This document shows, in pieces, positions 10,834 to 21,790 of a DNA stretch of 64,000 bases (its first letter is position 1; the number at the start of each line of letters is the position of its first letter). The position numbers and the translations under genes were made by a program. Origin of the DNA: Toxorhynchites rutilus septentrionalis (lineage: Eukaryota > Arthropoda > Insecta > Diptera > Culicidae); the NCBI RefSeq assembly GCF_029784135.1, contig NC_073745.1:65091210-65155209 (forward strand), in the 5' to 3' direction. The notes under the pieces were generated by a model, which was given only the letters and a program-made list of their open reading frames with translations, was not told where the DNA came from and ran no database searches.

Positions 10834-11827
10834 AATTTATTGATTGTTTCGTTCTTCCCGACAGTACGCAGATTTCCAGAGGATGTCACGGTTTGATATA
10901 ATGGAACGATCGGTAGAAAATCAAACAAAGTAGTAATAAATTTAAATCTCAAAATAGCCATGCATGTATTACAATGAAATGTAATGTGTTTGTGCATATA
11001 ATAAAATGAACAATTCCATCCACAGCCTGTTTTTATATACTTTCTATTTGACCATGATCGAAAAATGGATAAAACCATAATAAGGGTCGAGCAATTTCGC
11101 ATTCGGTCGACGTGGTGCCAGATTGGCACAATGTTGGTTCGTAATAGGTGGTCAAATACGAAGAGAAGGTCGACAAAATCATTGCAAAATGGCACGATAT
11201 CGGCACCGTTGTCGACACCATTTGTTGAGACCAATCTGGCACAACAAAGTAGACTGGGAAGCCATACAAACTTCGATCTCGTTGTCGAAAAACAGGTACA
11301 AAGACTTATACGATGGCAAGCGAACCGCTCGTCGCAACTGTACATACACGAGTCGACGAGAAAAAAAAGCACACATTTAAACCAAGCCCGCGACGGTTGG
11401 AACCCAGTCTACTTTGTTGTGCCAGATTGGTCTCAACAAATGGTGTCGACAACGGTGCCGATATCGTGCCATTTTGCAATGATTTTGTCGACCTTCTCTT
11501 CGTATTTGACAACCTATTACGAACCAACATTGTGCCAATCTGGCACCACGTCGACCGAATGCGAAATTGCTCGACCATTATTATGGTTTTATCCATTTTT
11601 CGATCATGGTCAAATAGAAAGTATATAAAAACAGGCTGTGAATGGAATTGTTCATTTTATTATATGGACAAACACATTACATTTCATTGTAATACATGCA
11701 TGGCTATTTTGAGATTTAAATTTATTACTACTTTGTTTGATTTTCTACCGATCGTTCCATTATATCAAACCGTGACATCCTCTGGAAATCTGCGTACTGT
11801 CGGGAAGAACGAAACAATCAATAAATT

Positions 11828-12163
11828 CTGGGAAATAACAAAATTATAAATCGTTATTTATAACAAAATAACCTAACTTACGCTGACCGCTCGTCCTGTT
11901 TCGGGAAACTTTTGCGAGTTTCACAATAAAAACATCTTAGTATATTATTGCACAAATAAACTGTGTTTGTTTGGTGCGAATGGGATAACAAATTGCCATC
12001 GCAATCACTCCAATTTTCAATACTGAAACAAAACATTAATCCATTAAATATGTGACTACAACGATAGAAACCCAATACTCATACCGTACATTCCTTGGTA
12101 AGAGCTTTAAATTTAGACCTCCATTGAAGGGCAATATCCGGGGACTTTGTTGAAAGTATCAGT
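11828..12163 (-). other. Additional exon-intron structure, right arm
   Basis: Mirror of the left-arm structure. The introns are at 12084-12023 and 11881-11828 on the minus strand, and the exon between them stays open. The inferred splice signals are retained. Confidence 0.4.
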
Positions 12164-12435
12164 CTATACGATCCGTTAGTCAATCTACCTAATGATGCTG
12201 GTGGTTGTTACTTTTTATGTATTGAAATACGCAACTTCAGTCAAAAGCTGATGTTTACTCACGTTCGCAGGAATTAACCTTGCATCAATTTTAATAATCT
12301 TCAATTGTTGCGCTATCAGCATTCCGTTAGATACGTTGGAATGGAAATGCAGAACCGGAACGTTAGCATACAATTTGATCACCGCACAACTCCAAGCACT
12401 TTTATGTAACCGTTATTGTGACGGTTCTCTTCATA

Positions 12436-12850
12436 TTACCGTGACCACGCATAGCTTTCGAATGTGCTTAGGCTACATATCATTTTTACGAGCTTCGACA
12501 AATACATACTGTCGTTTTCATCTGCAACTGCTGCATTTTTATTAATTTCTCCTTCGAAATTAAAATATTTGGGGAAATCCGCCCATAGGATAAATCGAAC
12601 AACTGCTTGGAGCTGCTGTGTTTTGCTTGCTGCATTATGTAGGTATCCCATTTTGTTAATGTTGTTCAGAAAATCTGGAAAAAAAGAGATTATGAATTAT
12701 GATACAGAAACAACAAATATTGTACCTACGAAAATGATGAAAATGATTCTCGACCCATTTCATTCTACGTTTTATTGTTTTGAATGAACTGTCATTGGAA
12801 GAGAGAAAGAGATAAGACTTGATACAGTGATGCCGCTTCGCTCTGTACAT
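12436..12850 (-). CDS. Candidate two-exon gene, right palindrome arm
   Basis: Mirror copy of the left-arm candidate. Exon 1 is 12850-12730, intron 12729-12675 and exon 2 12674-12436, all on the minus strand. Reading frame, splice sites and stop are preserved, and the one difference I noticed in exon 1 (third base of a serine codon) is silent. The two copies point toward each other across the loop, so transcripts reading past the stop could pair over 1.5 kb. Confidence 0.4.
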
Positions 12851-13277
12851 GCAATCGTGTACAATTATAGCTTAAACTATAGGCAGTGCGGCCTACGGGA
12901 GCATTTTTGTAGCACGTTACTTCGTTTCGGTCGACATCGAATCGATAACTGCTCGATTATAATTGGATCTGGGAAGCGAACGAAAATCATAGCTCTCACC
13001 ACTACAACGAAACCTAAAAAACCAATGCAGTATTTCACTTTGTCAATTTATTGTTCCATTATTTGCGTAAGGAGTCCAATATAATTACAATGCACTTTAA
13101 ATCACTATAACAGAGCATACATTTGTCATATTTCGAAAATAAGTATAACACAGCACAAACGCGTACATCTTGTTCTCTCCGCTGAACACTTAAACGAAAC
13201 TATGCGCGGAGCAACAGAAATTACGTCCGCACCCGACGACTGCCCGACTCTCTCCCAAAATCAGTACTGGTGCTAAG

Positions 13278-14409
13278 GTTACAAAACTTTATGGAAAGTT
13301 TTGTTTTAAAAAATCCTTAAGCGTTAATTTAGAAACTTTTTAACGGAAAATTTCAAAATGTAGCTTCGGGGTGAAATTGATCATTCTATGTTTTTCAGGA
13401 TTTTCTAGTGTTATATGCACAAAAATGTATAGAGAATCAATTATTGCTCCACCCTAATGTAGCCAAAAACCCTTGAAATGCTCACTTATGAGCTAGTTTT
13501 GACAAACCAAGAAAAAATATACTACCACTACAGCAAATAAGTATCCCGTGAAAAAGAACATTCCTTGTTGTTTTGTAAGTGTTTCAAGTTTTTTCCATGT
13601 GCGGCTAAACGAATGTCTATCACTGTATTTCAATAATGATTTAAACAAGTTTGGACAAGAAAACATGCATAAACATGATGGGATTCCGTTCTGGTCATTC
13701 GTGGTGTTTTTTTTTGTAAAATAGTGTTTTCTAACTTGTTTCACTTGTTTGAATAGTAATTACAAGTATGTGTTAACTTATTCAACTCATCAAGTATCGG
13801 CCAGAAGTAAATTAATATGTTTAGCGTCTAGAAATATTGCTTTGATGTGTTGAAAATATGTTTCTTCACCATAATTGAAAATGGAAACGAAAATGCTATT
13901 TAGAAAAAAAATAATTTTCATGCAATTTAATAAGTGATTCGTTAAGAACCATTGACAAAAAGAACCTTCAGATGGTATTGAACATGTCCGATTAAAAAAA
14001 ACTTAAAATTAAATTGCATCATACCTCTGAAAATGTATGTTTGTTTTCAGTAATACGTTTGATCAATTTCCCCCCGGTGATCAATTTGCCCCCGGATGAC
14101 GGTACCAATATTGACAGCAATTACTGCAGTTACCCGCATGAATCAATGTGAGTGTGAGCAGAACAGCAGAACAGCGGGAAAAAGTTCATTGAGAACTAAC
14201 AAGAACAATTGTCATTGAATTACTAAAAAAATGAAAAATGGAACTGGAAATAATTCACACAAGAATTACTCACAAAGTTATTTTTATTCAGTTTTCTGAA
14301 AACTTTTTTAACTATTTTCATGCATCACTCAGATGAAAAAAAATCATTTTTCAAATCAGGCTGCGGGCCGCATGAACAAAGCCGGAAGGCCGCTGGTTGG
14401 CCACCACTG
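13278..14409. repeat. Right flank of the shell with a repeat E fragment
   Basis: The segment at about 13518-13670 is nearly the reverse complement of 17630-17780 and belongs to repeat family E. Near 14076-14096 the DNA reads GATCAATTTGCCCCC, resembling the family E terminus (ACCAATTTGCCCCCAC). The last 60 bases form the right hAT-like end. No intact gene is present; the apparent protein at 13493-13744 is a translation of the repeat. Confidence 0.5.
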
Positions 14410-14417
14410 CTCTAATT

Positions 14418-15425
14418 TATTCCTATCTTTAATCAATCGGCTTGAAAAAACGGTTGAACGTATATATGAAACGTTTACAAAAACGAAACGTTCACAGGAA
14501 TGTAGGTGATACACTAGGCTAAAACTTTATCTGCAAAAATTAGAATTTACTGCAATATTTGCAAAATTACAGAAGATTTTCTTAAACACTTGAAGAAACG
14601 CGTTTTTGGTCCTTTTTTGGAATCGATGTAAAAAATTCAAATGAATATTTTATTCGACAAAGCAACAAAGCCTTGCACATAATTATTGGATTTATAGTGC
14701 CATAATAATGTATTAACCCTTTGCGGTCGTATTAAATTTGGGCATGGGTGTCGTACTGGTCGGAACTATTTTTCCTTGAAAAAGCAGTGATAAATACAAA
14801 ATTATGAAAAATAAACATTGTTTTTATTTTTTTCTAAAATATATATATGTGTTAACTTAACAATGTCTTTTGATGTGGTGTTCTTATATAAAAATTATAT
14901 TTTATTATTCGTCTTCGTGTGAAATCTTCCAAAACCCTCTCCAAGAGTAAATCATATGAAGTATAATCAACACATAACATTAGTTTTATTATCCGTTTAA
15001 ATATGAGACACTTTTGCCATTGATGTAATAAATGTGTAATTAATGCCAGCAATGTGTATCCGAAAAGATCAGTACTTTTCTCTTTTAACAAACAAAGGTT
15101 TTTTTACATGAGATTATTCAGATTACATAATACACTTATGCAAACTATTATTTTGATCTTTAAACACAACTACTTCAACATAATTCGAACCAGTAGTTAC
15201 TCAAATAATGATTTATCTGGTTCGAGATTATCAGAACTTTTCGTTTTAGAAGAACAAAAATTTTGTCGCTTGAGACACTTATGCTATTATTCAAATAACA
15301 TGAGACTCTTATGCAAACAGTAGTTCTGATACTTATGAACAATCTTTTCCATCACAACGAAGTGTTACTATGGCTAAATTCTGCTGTTATGATTTTTGTC
15401 CCACATTCCTATGCAATCAACACAC
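14418..15425. other. AT-rich stretch, no gene seen
   Basis: A possible lone TTAA-type terminus, TTAACCCTTTGCGGTCGTAT, lies at 14715-14734, reminiscent of piggyBac-like ends (TTAA followed by CCC). No partner end was found nearby. The phrase GAGACACTTATGC and related forms recur around 15000-15320. Nothing else was recognised. Confidence 0.35.
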
Positions 15426-15428
15426 TAT

Positions 15429-17256
15429 GGGCCTTATTCCCGAATACACTACACGTGAAAACAATGTGTAGTGAGTACAACCTTATTCCGGAATACACGC
15501 CACTGTAAACATTTGGTAGAATTCATTATCAATACACCGAGTTCATCCACCGACATTATTCTCATTTACACTTCACGCTCTCTTTTGTGTAAACAGTCAT
15601 ACACTCTTCCGAAAAATTGGTATATATGACGAGCTTTTTGGTAAATATTACCAATATTTAATAAATGTTTGCAATACGAATTCTTCGTACATATTACACG
15701 CTATGATGTCAAATCGGCCAGTATAACCCAGTATAAGTAGTCGGTTCAACGTTCGTTTAACATATACAACATGTTATATTAACCCTACCTTTATGCATAT
15801 ATTGTTATGAATTGAGCTTTTGTATGCATCTTTATTCATTTATTGAACTATCTGAACTATTTAAAATATTTATTGAACTATCTAAACTATTGACATCTGA
15901 TCCTGTTCGATTGGGTCTGATCCATGGCTACAAATTAGGAAAAATACACAGTTATTACTATGAAAAGCTACGACAGACTACTCAATTCTCACCATTACCC
16001 TCTCCCAGGACCAGCTTGTAATTACTTCTCAGCCAAACACATTCGGGAGATATCATGAAACTGACAAAACCCAGATGGCATTAAGAGAAGCTAGCTTTAT
16101 GCCCCGTTGCAACATTGACTTGACGCGCAGGATACGGAACCTGCGTCGTGACGAATCCGGAAAACATCTAATTGATTGAACCACCGATCACAATCGTCTG
16201 CAAAACGTTTATGAAGTTGTCCTTGACCGAATCCAACAGGTAGAACTAGGACTCGACAGGGCTAGTTTTTGTGTATCGAAGTACCCAGATTCCTTACTAT
16301 TGAAGTTCTCCCGCAGCAGACGAGCACAAATCATTGCTATCCAATATGTATAAATATCAATTAAAGAACATAAATTGAATTGATTTTCACGAATATTACT
16401 TACCTATCCCAAATCTGAGTTAATACGACCTTCTTCTGTGATGAAATCAATATCGGAAAGTAGTGCCTTGCAACTCAATTAACAACTCGGTAATTAGGCT
16501 AATAAATTTATTTTCTTCGCGGTTGCCAGTAATGACAATCGTAAAAGTTACTAACACCGCGAAGTAAAATGAATCAATCGTTGGTAGGGATGTGTATTTC
16601 ATCTGACATTCATTTTACAAACGATTGGTAATATTTACAGAAATATGTACATTCTACTGTTAGAATTACAAAAGATTTGGAAGCTTTTTAGTAATCCATT
16701 TTCTGGGTGTATCGACACAACTCGAGGATAAACAAAACAAAATACAGCTGACGTTTCTATTATGGTGGGTATAAACTAGTGATATATTCATGTGAAAAAA
16801 TAGGATGAGATTTATAGAAATCGCATCAACCGTTTACACTAACGCGAACTTATATACTGAATATATTCATATTTTCAGTGAATTTATTCACCTAAAGTAG
16901 AACTGCATCCAACTTTAGTGATTTCTCACCAAAGAGAAATTCACCAGCGTTTACATATGCCTGAATTTATTCTATTCATAGTGGTTATATATACCTCGAA
17001 GAAGTGTATCATATATATTCTCACCCGTTTACATCTTTTTTCGTGTGAATAAATCCATCTATAGCTATAGATCTCCCAAATGTAAACGCGCCATTAGAAA
17101 CGACATCGGAAATGAACACAAGGTCATTTTGGTATCCACTCCACATTCTACACGAAGTTCATTTTTACACTTCACGATCGGTGGAAACGCAAAAAAGGGA
17201 AGTGAGATGTAAGCGTAGTGGAAACGTTAGTGTAAGTGGATACGGGAATAAGGCCC
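15429..17256. mobile_element. TIR element G, 1.8 kb, 3-bp TAT duplication
   Basis: The left end GGGCCTTATTCCCG is repeated in inverted form at the right end, followed on both sides by a similar AC-rich segment. A second copy of CCTTATTCCGGAATACAC lies 45 bp inside the left end, and TTTACACTTCACG motifs occur near both ends. TAT flanks both sides (15426-15428, 17257-17259). There is no transposase frame. A 3-bp duplication would suit a Harbinger- or CACTA-like non-autonomous element, but the class is not established. Confidence 0.65.
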
Positions 17257-17372
17257 TATGCGTTTTCTTGTGTGGGTGACTACTTTGTTTGATACTGAGT
17301 ACCGTTATCTATTACTCGTAGGAGCACCGCATTGATCCGTGAACAGGTTCACTAGACATCAAGCTTAAACTG

Positions 17373-17790
17373 ATAGGGGAACTGGGGAGAATGTGGTCGC
17401 CCAAAGAAACATGCCCATTTCCTGTGTCCACATACCACTAAAATTACCGTTCTTCGAAGAATATTGTAGCTCAACTTATTGTAGTTCAAGATAGTAAGCG
17501 GTTTTTATTATAAAAATCAAAAAAAGTATATTTTTCATTATTAGAATAAAGGTGAAAAAATTGCAAAAATTTTAGTTAGGAGGTAAAGTGGTCACTTGCA
17601 CATGTCACGTAAGAAGGGACAGGTTAATGCATGTTTTCTTGTCCAAACTTGTTTAAATCATTATTGAAATACAGTGATAGACATTCGTTTAGCCGCACTT
17701 GGAAAAAACTTGAAACACTTACAAAACAACAAGGAATGTTCTTTTTCACGGGATACTTATTTGCTGTAGTGGTAGTATATTTAATTCAAT
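17373..17790 (+). repeat. Repeat E copy 1 (5' part)
   Basis: It begins TAGGGGAACTGGGG...GTGGTCGCCC and follows the copy at 60279 for about 240 bp (CATGCCCATTTCC, TCGAAGAATATT, GGTAAAGTGGTCACTT). The last 160 bp (17630-17780) are the inverted partner of 13518-13670. The right terminus is not identifiable. Confidence 0.6.
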
Positions 17791-18045
17791 TTTATTGGAA
17801 GGACGCGCGTCACAATCACACACACACAAGGCGGCATCGGTGGATATAAACATTCAAACGTCGTTTCTTCCCGAGACATACGTTTAGCCGCAGGGCATAA
17901 AAATCAGGTTTTCGCATAATCACTAAGCCTTTATCTGTCTTTTTTGAAAAAATGCTTGGGAATGTTCAATTTACAAGGTAAATATTAGATGTGCAATAAG
18001 AAGTAAGAAGTTGGTCAGATTAGTTATCTACGTAGAATGTAAAGC

Positions 18046-18100
18046 AGGGATTCTCAAACTATTTTGGGCAAGAGACCCCTTTTCCAGAATGAAGTGATAC
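18046..18100 (+). repeat. Isolated hAT-type terminus
   Basis: CAGGGATTCTCAAACT followed by a GAGACCCC block resembles the left end of hAT (Charlie-like) elements. The nearest inverted counterpart, ACTTTGAGAAACCCTG at about 27259, does not share an 8-bp flank with it, so the two are probably separate relics. Confidence 0.4.
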
Positions 18101-18173
18101 CTTAGACCCCCTATAGCCAAACTTCTTCAATCATACGAAATATTTAACAATTGAAAACTTTTCTGTTCATTAA

Positions 18174-18729
18174 CCCTTTATAAGGCCGGGGAAACTAGGC
18201 GAGGAATCGACTCAAACTTCAGAGAACATGAAGAAGAACACATTTCTACCTTTGATAAAAATAAACTATTGAAACAGTTGAAAAAATGGTGGCAGTATAG
18301 TTGCCACTGCCCGTTAAACCCAGAAACAATGTCGCTGCCTTGTAAGTTCACCTTATTGCGCCTTTGGTTAAGCAAAAATTTAAACAATATTTCTAATGCA
18401 GCGAAAATTTTAATTTTCCATCAAATACACCATTTATTCAAAAACTGCATTAAAATTGAAAAAAACTATTACAGCGAAAAACTTATCAACTTGTTGCATT
18501 TTCAGCGAATTTAAACAGAATTTACTGCCGGTACTCTAAAATCGCGGGTTTTCTACATAAAAATGACTCGCAAATTAATATCGTAAATTTTTAGCAACCT
18601 AAAAAAATGGAGTATTGCCAGATACCTTTAGAAGTCCTTGGGTAAGCAAAATATTGAAATAATATTCGAAGTGGGGCGAAAAAAATATTTTTGTGGGTGA
18701 CAATATAGTTATCACGGCCTCATAAAGGG
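18174..18729. mobile_element. piggyBac-like MITE, 556 bp
   Basis: The ends CCCTTTATAAGGCC and, inverted, CCCTTTATGAGGCC match at 13 of 14 positions. The left flank is TTAA (18170-18173). The right flank is CTAA (18730-18733), one change from TTAA. TTAA targeting with CCC-starting ends is typical of piggyBac-related MITEs. No transposase is present. Confidence 0.65.
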
Positions 18730-18733
18730 CTAA

Positions 18734-21660
18734 GTGACCTGACATCATTTTCTCAACGAAATTCAGCAAAGTAAATAGACATAAAATTCGGTGAACACTT
18801 TGTTATCTCTTGAATTAAATGAATAGATGAATGTATTATCATTCAAGCTCCGATGAAGGTTCACAAAGCGTTCTCGCAATATACACTTAGAAAACTGTAC
18901 AGTACTAATCTTGCTTTGGCATGGATTCTATAGGATTACGTCTTTCATTTCTGTACCGGTGTGTAAGTTAAAAGCTTCAGATTCTCAGAATTTGGTACCT
19001 AAGTGCAAGCTTGTTATACAGTAAAAAATAAGGATCATGTTTCAACTTGAATATGATCAAGATTGCCTCCTATTAAATCGAGTATATGTGTCAAATACAG
19101 TACAAGTCAAAACGTGCCTGAAAGACTTGTACACTCAAGCACATTATGTCGCACGAACTAGTTCACGCTTTTCTACTTGCAGATTTTCCAATCTTGTACG
19201 AATTTATGAACGATGAGCCTTGTTAAGTTTTTTAAAGATACAACTATAATATTAAGTAACAAAGGGAATATTCGGTACATTTTACAGGTTTTTTTTTTGA
19301 TAAAGGTGAAAATGCAAGCCAAGCCGGAGATATTGTAAATGGTGTTTATGGTACCGATACTGTAACAGCTAATAACGTGCAATTTTGATTTAGTCGATTA
19401 TATTCAGGCATTTTTGAAGATGAAGATGCAGCTCACACAGACATGATAAGAAATTGGAATCAGAAGAAGATTGTGAAAACGATCACTATAGTTTTCGCCA
19501 ATAAGAACCAAAACTTCTATTTAGTAAAATAACGTGAATATTTTAAACAATTCATATAAAAAAAACAATTTTGGTCGGGATAAAATTCGCCGGGTCAGCT
19601 AGTATGATATACTTATCATGATCGTGGGTGTCACCCCTCTAAGAAGGACATCCGGGTAGACCGCGTCCCTCGTCCCCCGTACATTACGCTTCTGATCATC
19701 TATATGAAAATTTGCAATTTTTACCAACATTTTGTTTTGTTCAGGAAATGAAGATTCACATACATAGAAATTGAATGAAATCAGTTTTTTTTTGTTTTAT
19801 TCGGTACCCCGTGCACGATAATATGTCGTGACAATCTGACAAATCAATGATGTAGGCACAGCACAGAAAAATCACATCTGTCAGTGACATTTATCAACGG
19901 AACCAAAAAAAAACAATCCACTGCACCCTCTGTTTCTCATTGATTTATTTCATCTTCTTTTAGGCATCAAACGACGAAAGGGAATCTACAATTTAGGACC
20001 AAAGATATAGCTAGCAATTAATTAACACATTTAATCCCGATATGACTGATGGCAGTGTAATTGCGGTAGCCGATTTGTGAAAACAACTCATATCGTTTGA
20101 TCACATCGAAATTATTCACCATTTCGATCCGTCTAAATAGTTTCGTCGAGTGTTCAGTGGATGCAGTTCAGATATGTTAGCTAGATGCGCATTGTTATTA
20201 TGAGACCGAATGATATCCAATTTCGGTTGGATTTTGGCTTAGTCACAGCTCCAGGCTTTTTTTATGATGCCGGATAAAAGTGAAAGCAGTCAGTCAGCCA
20301 AACGAATGCAAGTTGTTTCATTTCATGTTTTGATACATTTTTTTCTGCTGTAGAAAGCGTGTGTTTGTTTTGACTCTATAAGTAATAAATGTTAATAGCT
20401 TTCGGGTTGAAGTGCGAATCAAAACAAATTCAGAGGGTTCTGCTTATACCCGTTAATTATACATTTCCATCAACGCTTCGATGAGTAAGTCAACTGTTGG
20501 ACTGGATTAATAAATGAGTAATTTTTGGGTGATTTATCGACATTCTCAGTTGTTAGTTGGGGAGAAAGCAAAACTGTATGCAATCAAAGCGCAGAGCTTT
20601 GAAAATTTGATTAGATGTAATAACAGCTGCCATTTATTTTATTACTCTTTTGAAGCTGAAAGGGGAATTGCTGGATCTTCCAACCGCTGTAATATATCTT
20701 GCACGCAAGCAACTGACTTGGGGAGTAATGCCAATCAATGTGTGGGAGTGGGAGTGAATGTTATCGGTAATCAAAATCAGTTATCTAGCACATTCGGGGA
20801 CATTTCATCATTTTGGGTAATGTGACTGAGTAATTGCATCATATGGTGACAATTGTGGGAAGATTCTCTCCTCTTTCGACGATATGGATATAGTAACTCC
20901 GTGGTAACAAAATGCAAGCATCAGAAAACGAACATTTTGTTATTCCTTGTCAATGTTCATTCATACAGGTAATAACATTAAATCAAATCAAACTTGCACG
21001 ACTTGGAATGAATCATTCCAATTCGACACATTCGCCCACATTAAACAATTGCTGATGAAGTCGTCCGATAGGACCACCTTTCGTCATTCGTTTAGCGTAA
21101 TGAGCCGGCAAATTTACGAAAGAAATGAAAGGGTGAACAAAAACCATTATCATCGTGATCCAAGAGCACACAATTCTAACAAGGTGTACGGAATTCGCGA
21201 GAATTCCGCCCAAAAGTGAATGAATGGTAGTGCTCACCTGTCGATTCACGGGGAAACCCCGTGGTCCAAAAAATTAACATTTTCAGTTCCTTCTCCTTCT
21301 CCTCTCTGAACTTAATTGAATATTCAAATCAAATTAATTGCACCGCACATGTTACTCGTTTGGTTCATATTTGTAGGACTGAGAAAAAGTAATTAATCTT
21401 TTCCCCATTCGATTCCCAAATTCTATACTTACCGGAATGTTTTTACTATACTCATGAATAAAGTTGTATCAATTTTCAACAATGAAGTAGAAATCAATCG
21501 TTCACAGTACACTCATACCTAGCTATATGGCCGCTCTTCATACGGCATTTCGCCATAACGGCCCTAAAATTTTCGATTTATGGTCTAAAATGAGTCGCTA
21601 TAACGGCGAAAAAACCTTTTTTCGATGTCGATATACAGCCATTCCATGCCAAACCGATAT
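18734..21660. other. Mixed stretch without a supported gene
   Basis: Near 19567-19605 the sequence, read on the minus strand, is AGCTGACCCGGCGAATTTTA followed by TCCCGACC. A close relative occurs on the plus strand at 53093, so this is a dispersed repeat end. From about 19640 to 21450 repeats are sparse and short frames (20514-20825, 20947-21219) have no recognised motifs. At 21530-21660 a segment about TATGGCCGCTCTTC ends in CAGCCATTCCATGCC, a repeat D terminus. Confidence 0.35.
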
Positions 21661-21790
21661 ACACTCTGTCCAACTTCTATAAGACCAGGTGATGTTATTG
21701 CTGCTTTGTGTCATTGTGAACAAGCAATGCTTCAATTTATATTCTAGTGATATATTGATGACTGATGACTACCGAATGTATTCGTATTTT

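Larger units (their letters stand above)
9688..11258 (+). repeat. Left arm of 3.3-kb palindrome
   Basis: This 1,571-bp arm is the reverse complement of 11403-12973. Every matched pair checked sums to 22661, so there is no net insertion or deletion along the arms. Reading by eye, I met roughly ten single-base differences, implying about 99% identity. The arms are separated by a 144-bp unique loop (11259-11402). The arm begins CCCAGATCCAATTATAATCG and breaks off abruptly against unrelated flanks. Confidence 0.95.
11403..12973 (-). repeat. Right arm of 3.3-kb palindrome
   Basis: Inverted partner of 9688-11258. Differences from the left arm include TATC for TCAC near 12160, T for A in the serine codon near 12799, and single changes near 11131/11530 and 11073/11588. 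One of these falls at a synonymous position of the candidate gene. The outer end reads AATTGGATCTGGG and then passes into unrelated sequence. Confidence 0.95.
8071..13256. mobile_element. 5.2-kb insertion of unknown class with a 21-bp target duplication
   Basis: A perfect 21-bp direct repeat beginning AAAATCAGTACTGG lies at 8050-8070 and 13257-13277 and brackets this segment. The left boundary is independently supported: a second partial copy at 59781-59916 starts at the same bases (CTTGAGCTYGGGTAGACTG), with unrelated DNA upstream. The right end reads GACTGCCCGACTCTCTCCC, with no poly-A tail and no inverted match to the left end. Inside are a leader (8071-8545), a tandem array (8546-9050), an AT-rich stretch and the large palindrome. 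The combination of a long duplication, no terminal inverted repeat and no poly-A does not fit a common class. Confidence 0.65.
5543..14409. mobile_element. hAT-like (Buster-type) composite element, 8.9 kb
   Basis: The left end begins CAGTGGTGGCCA and the right end, read inward, begins with the same 12 bases. Both ends then carry a GCGGGCCGCA/GCGGCCCGCA block followed by ATGATTTTTTT. Immediately outside lies a perfect 8-bp direct repeat, CTCTAATT (5535-5542 and 14410-14417). An 8-bp duplication with central TA and CAG-GGTGGCC ends fits hAT elements of the Buster branch. The interior holds no recognisable hAT transposase; a frame near 5971 starting MDPDKK is at best a remnant. Most of the length is later insertions (7120-8034, 8071-13256 and part of 13278-14100). 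Confidence 0.75.

Noticed and set aside
11065..11628. 187-codon open frame crossing the palindrome centre
   Set aside because: It reads from one arm through the loop into the inverted arm, so its second half is the antisense of its first. It has no splice support or motif.
10812..11849. Paired frames of about 180 codons on both strands around the palindrome centre
   Set aside because: They are mirror images produced by the inverted repeat and overlap each other on both strands.
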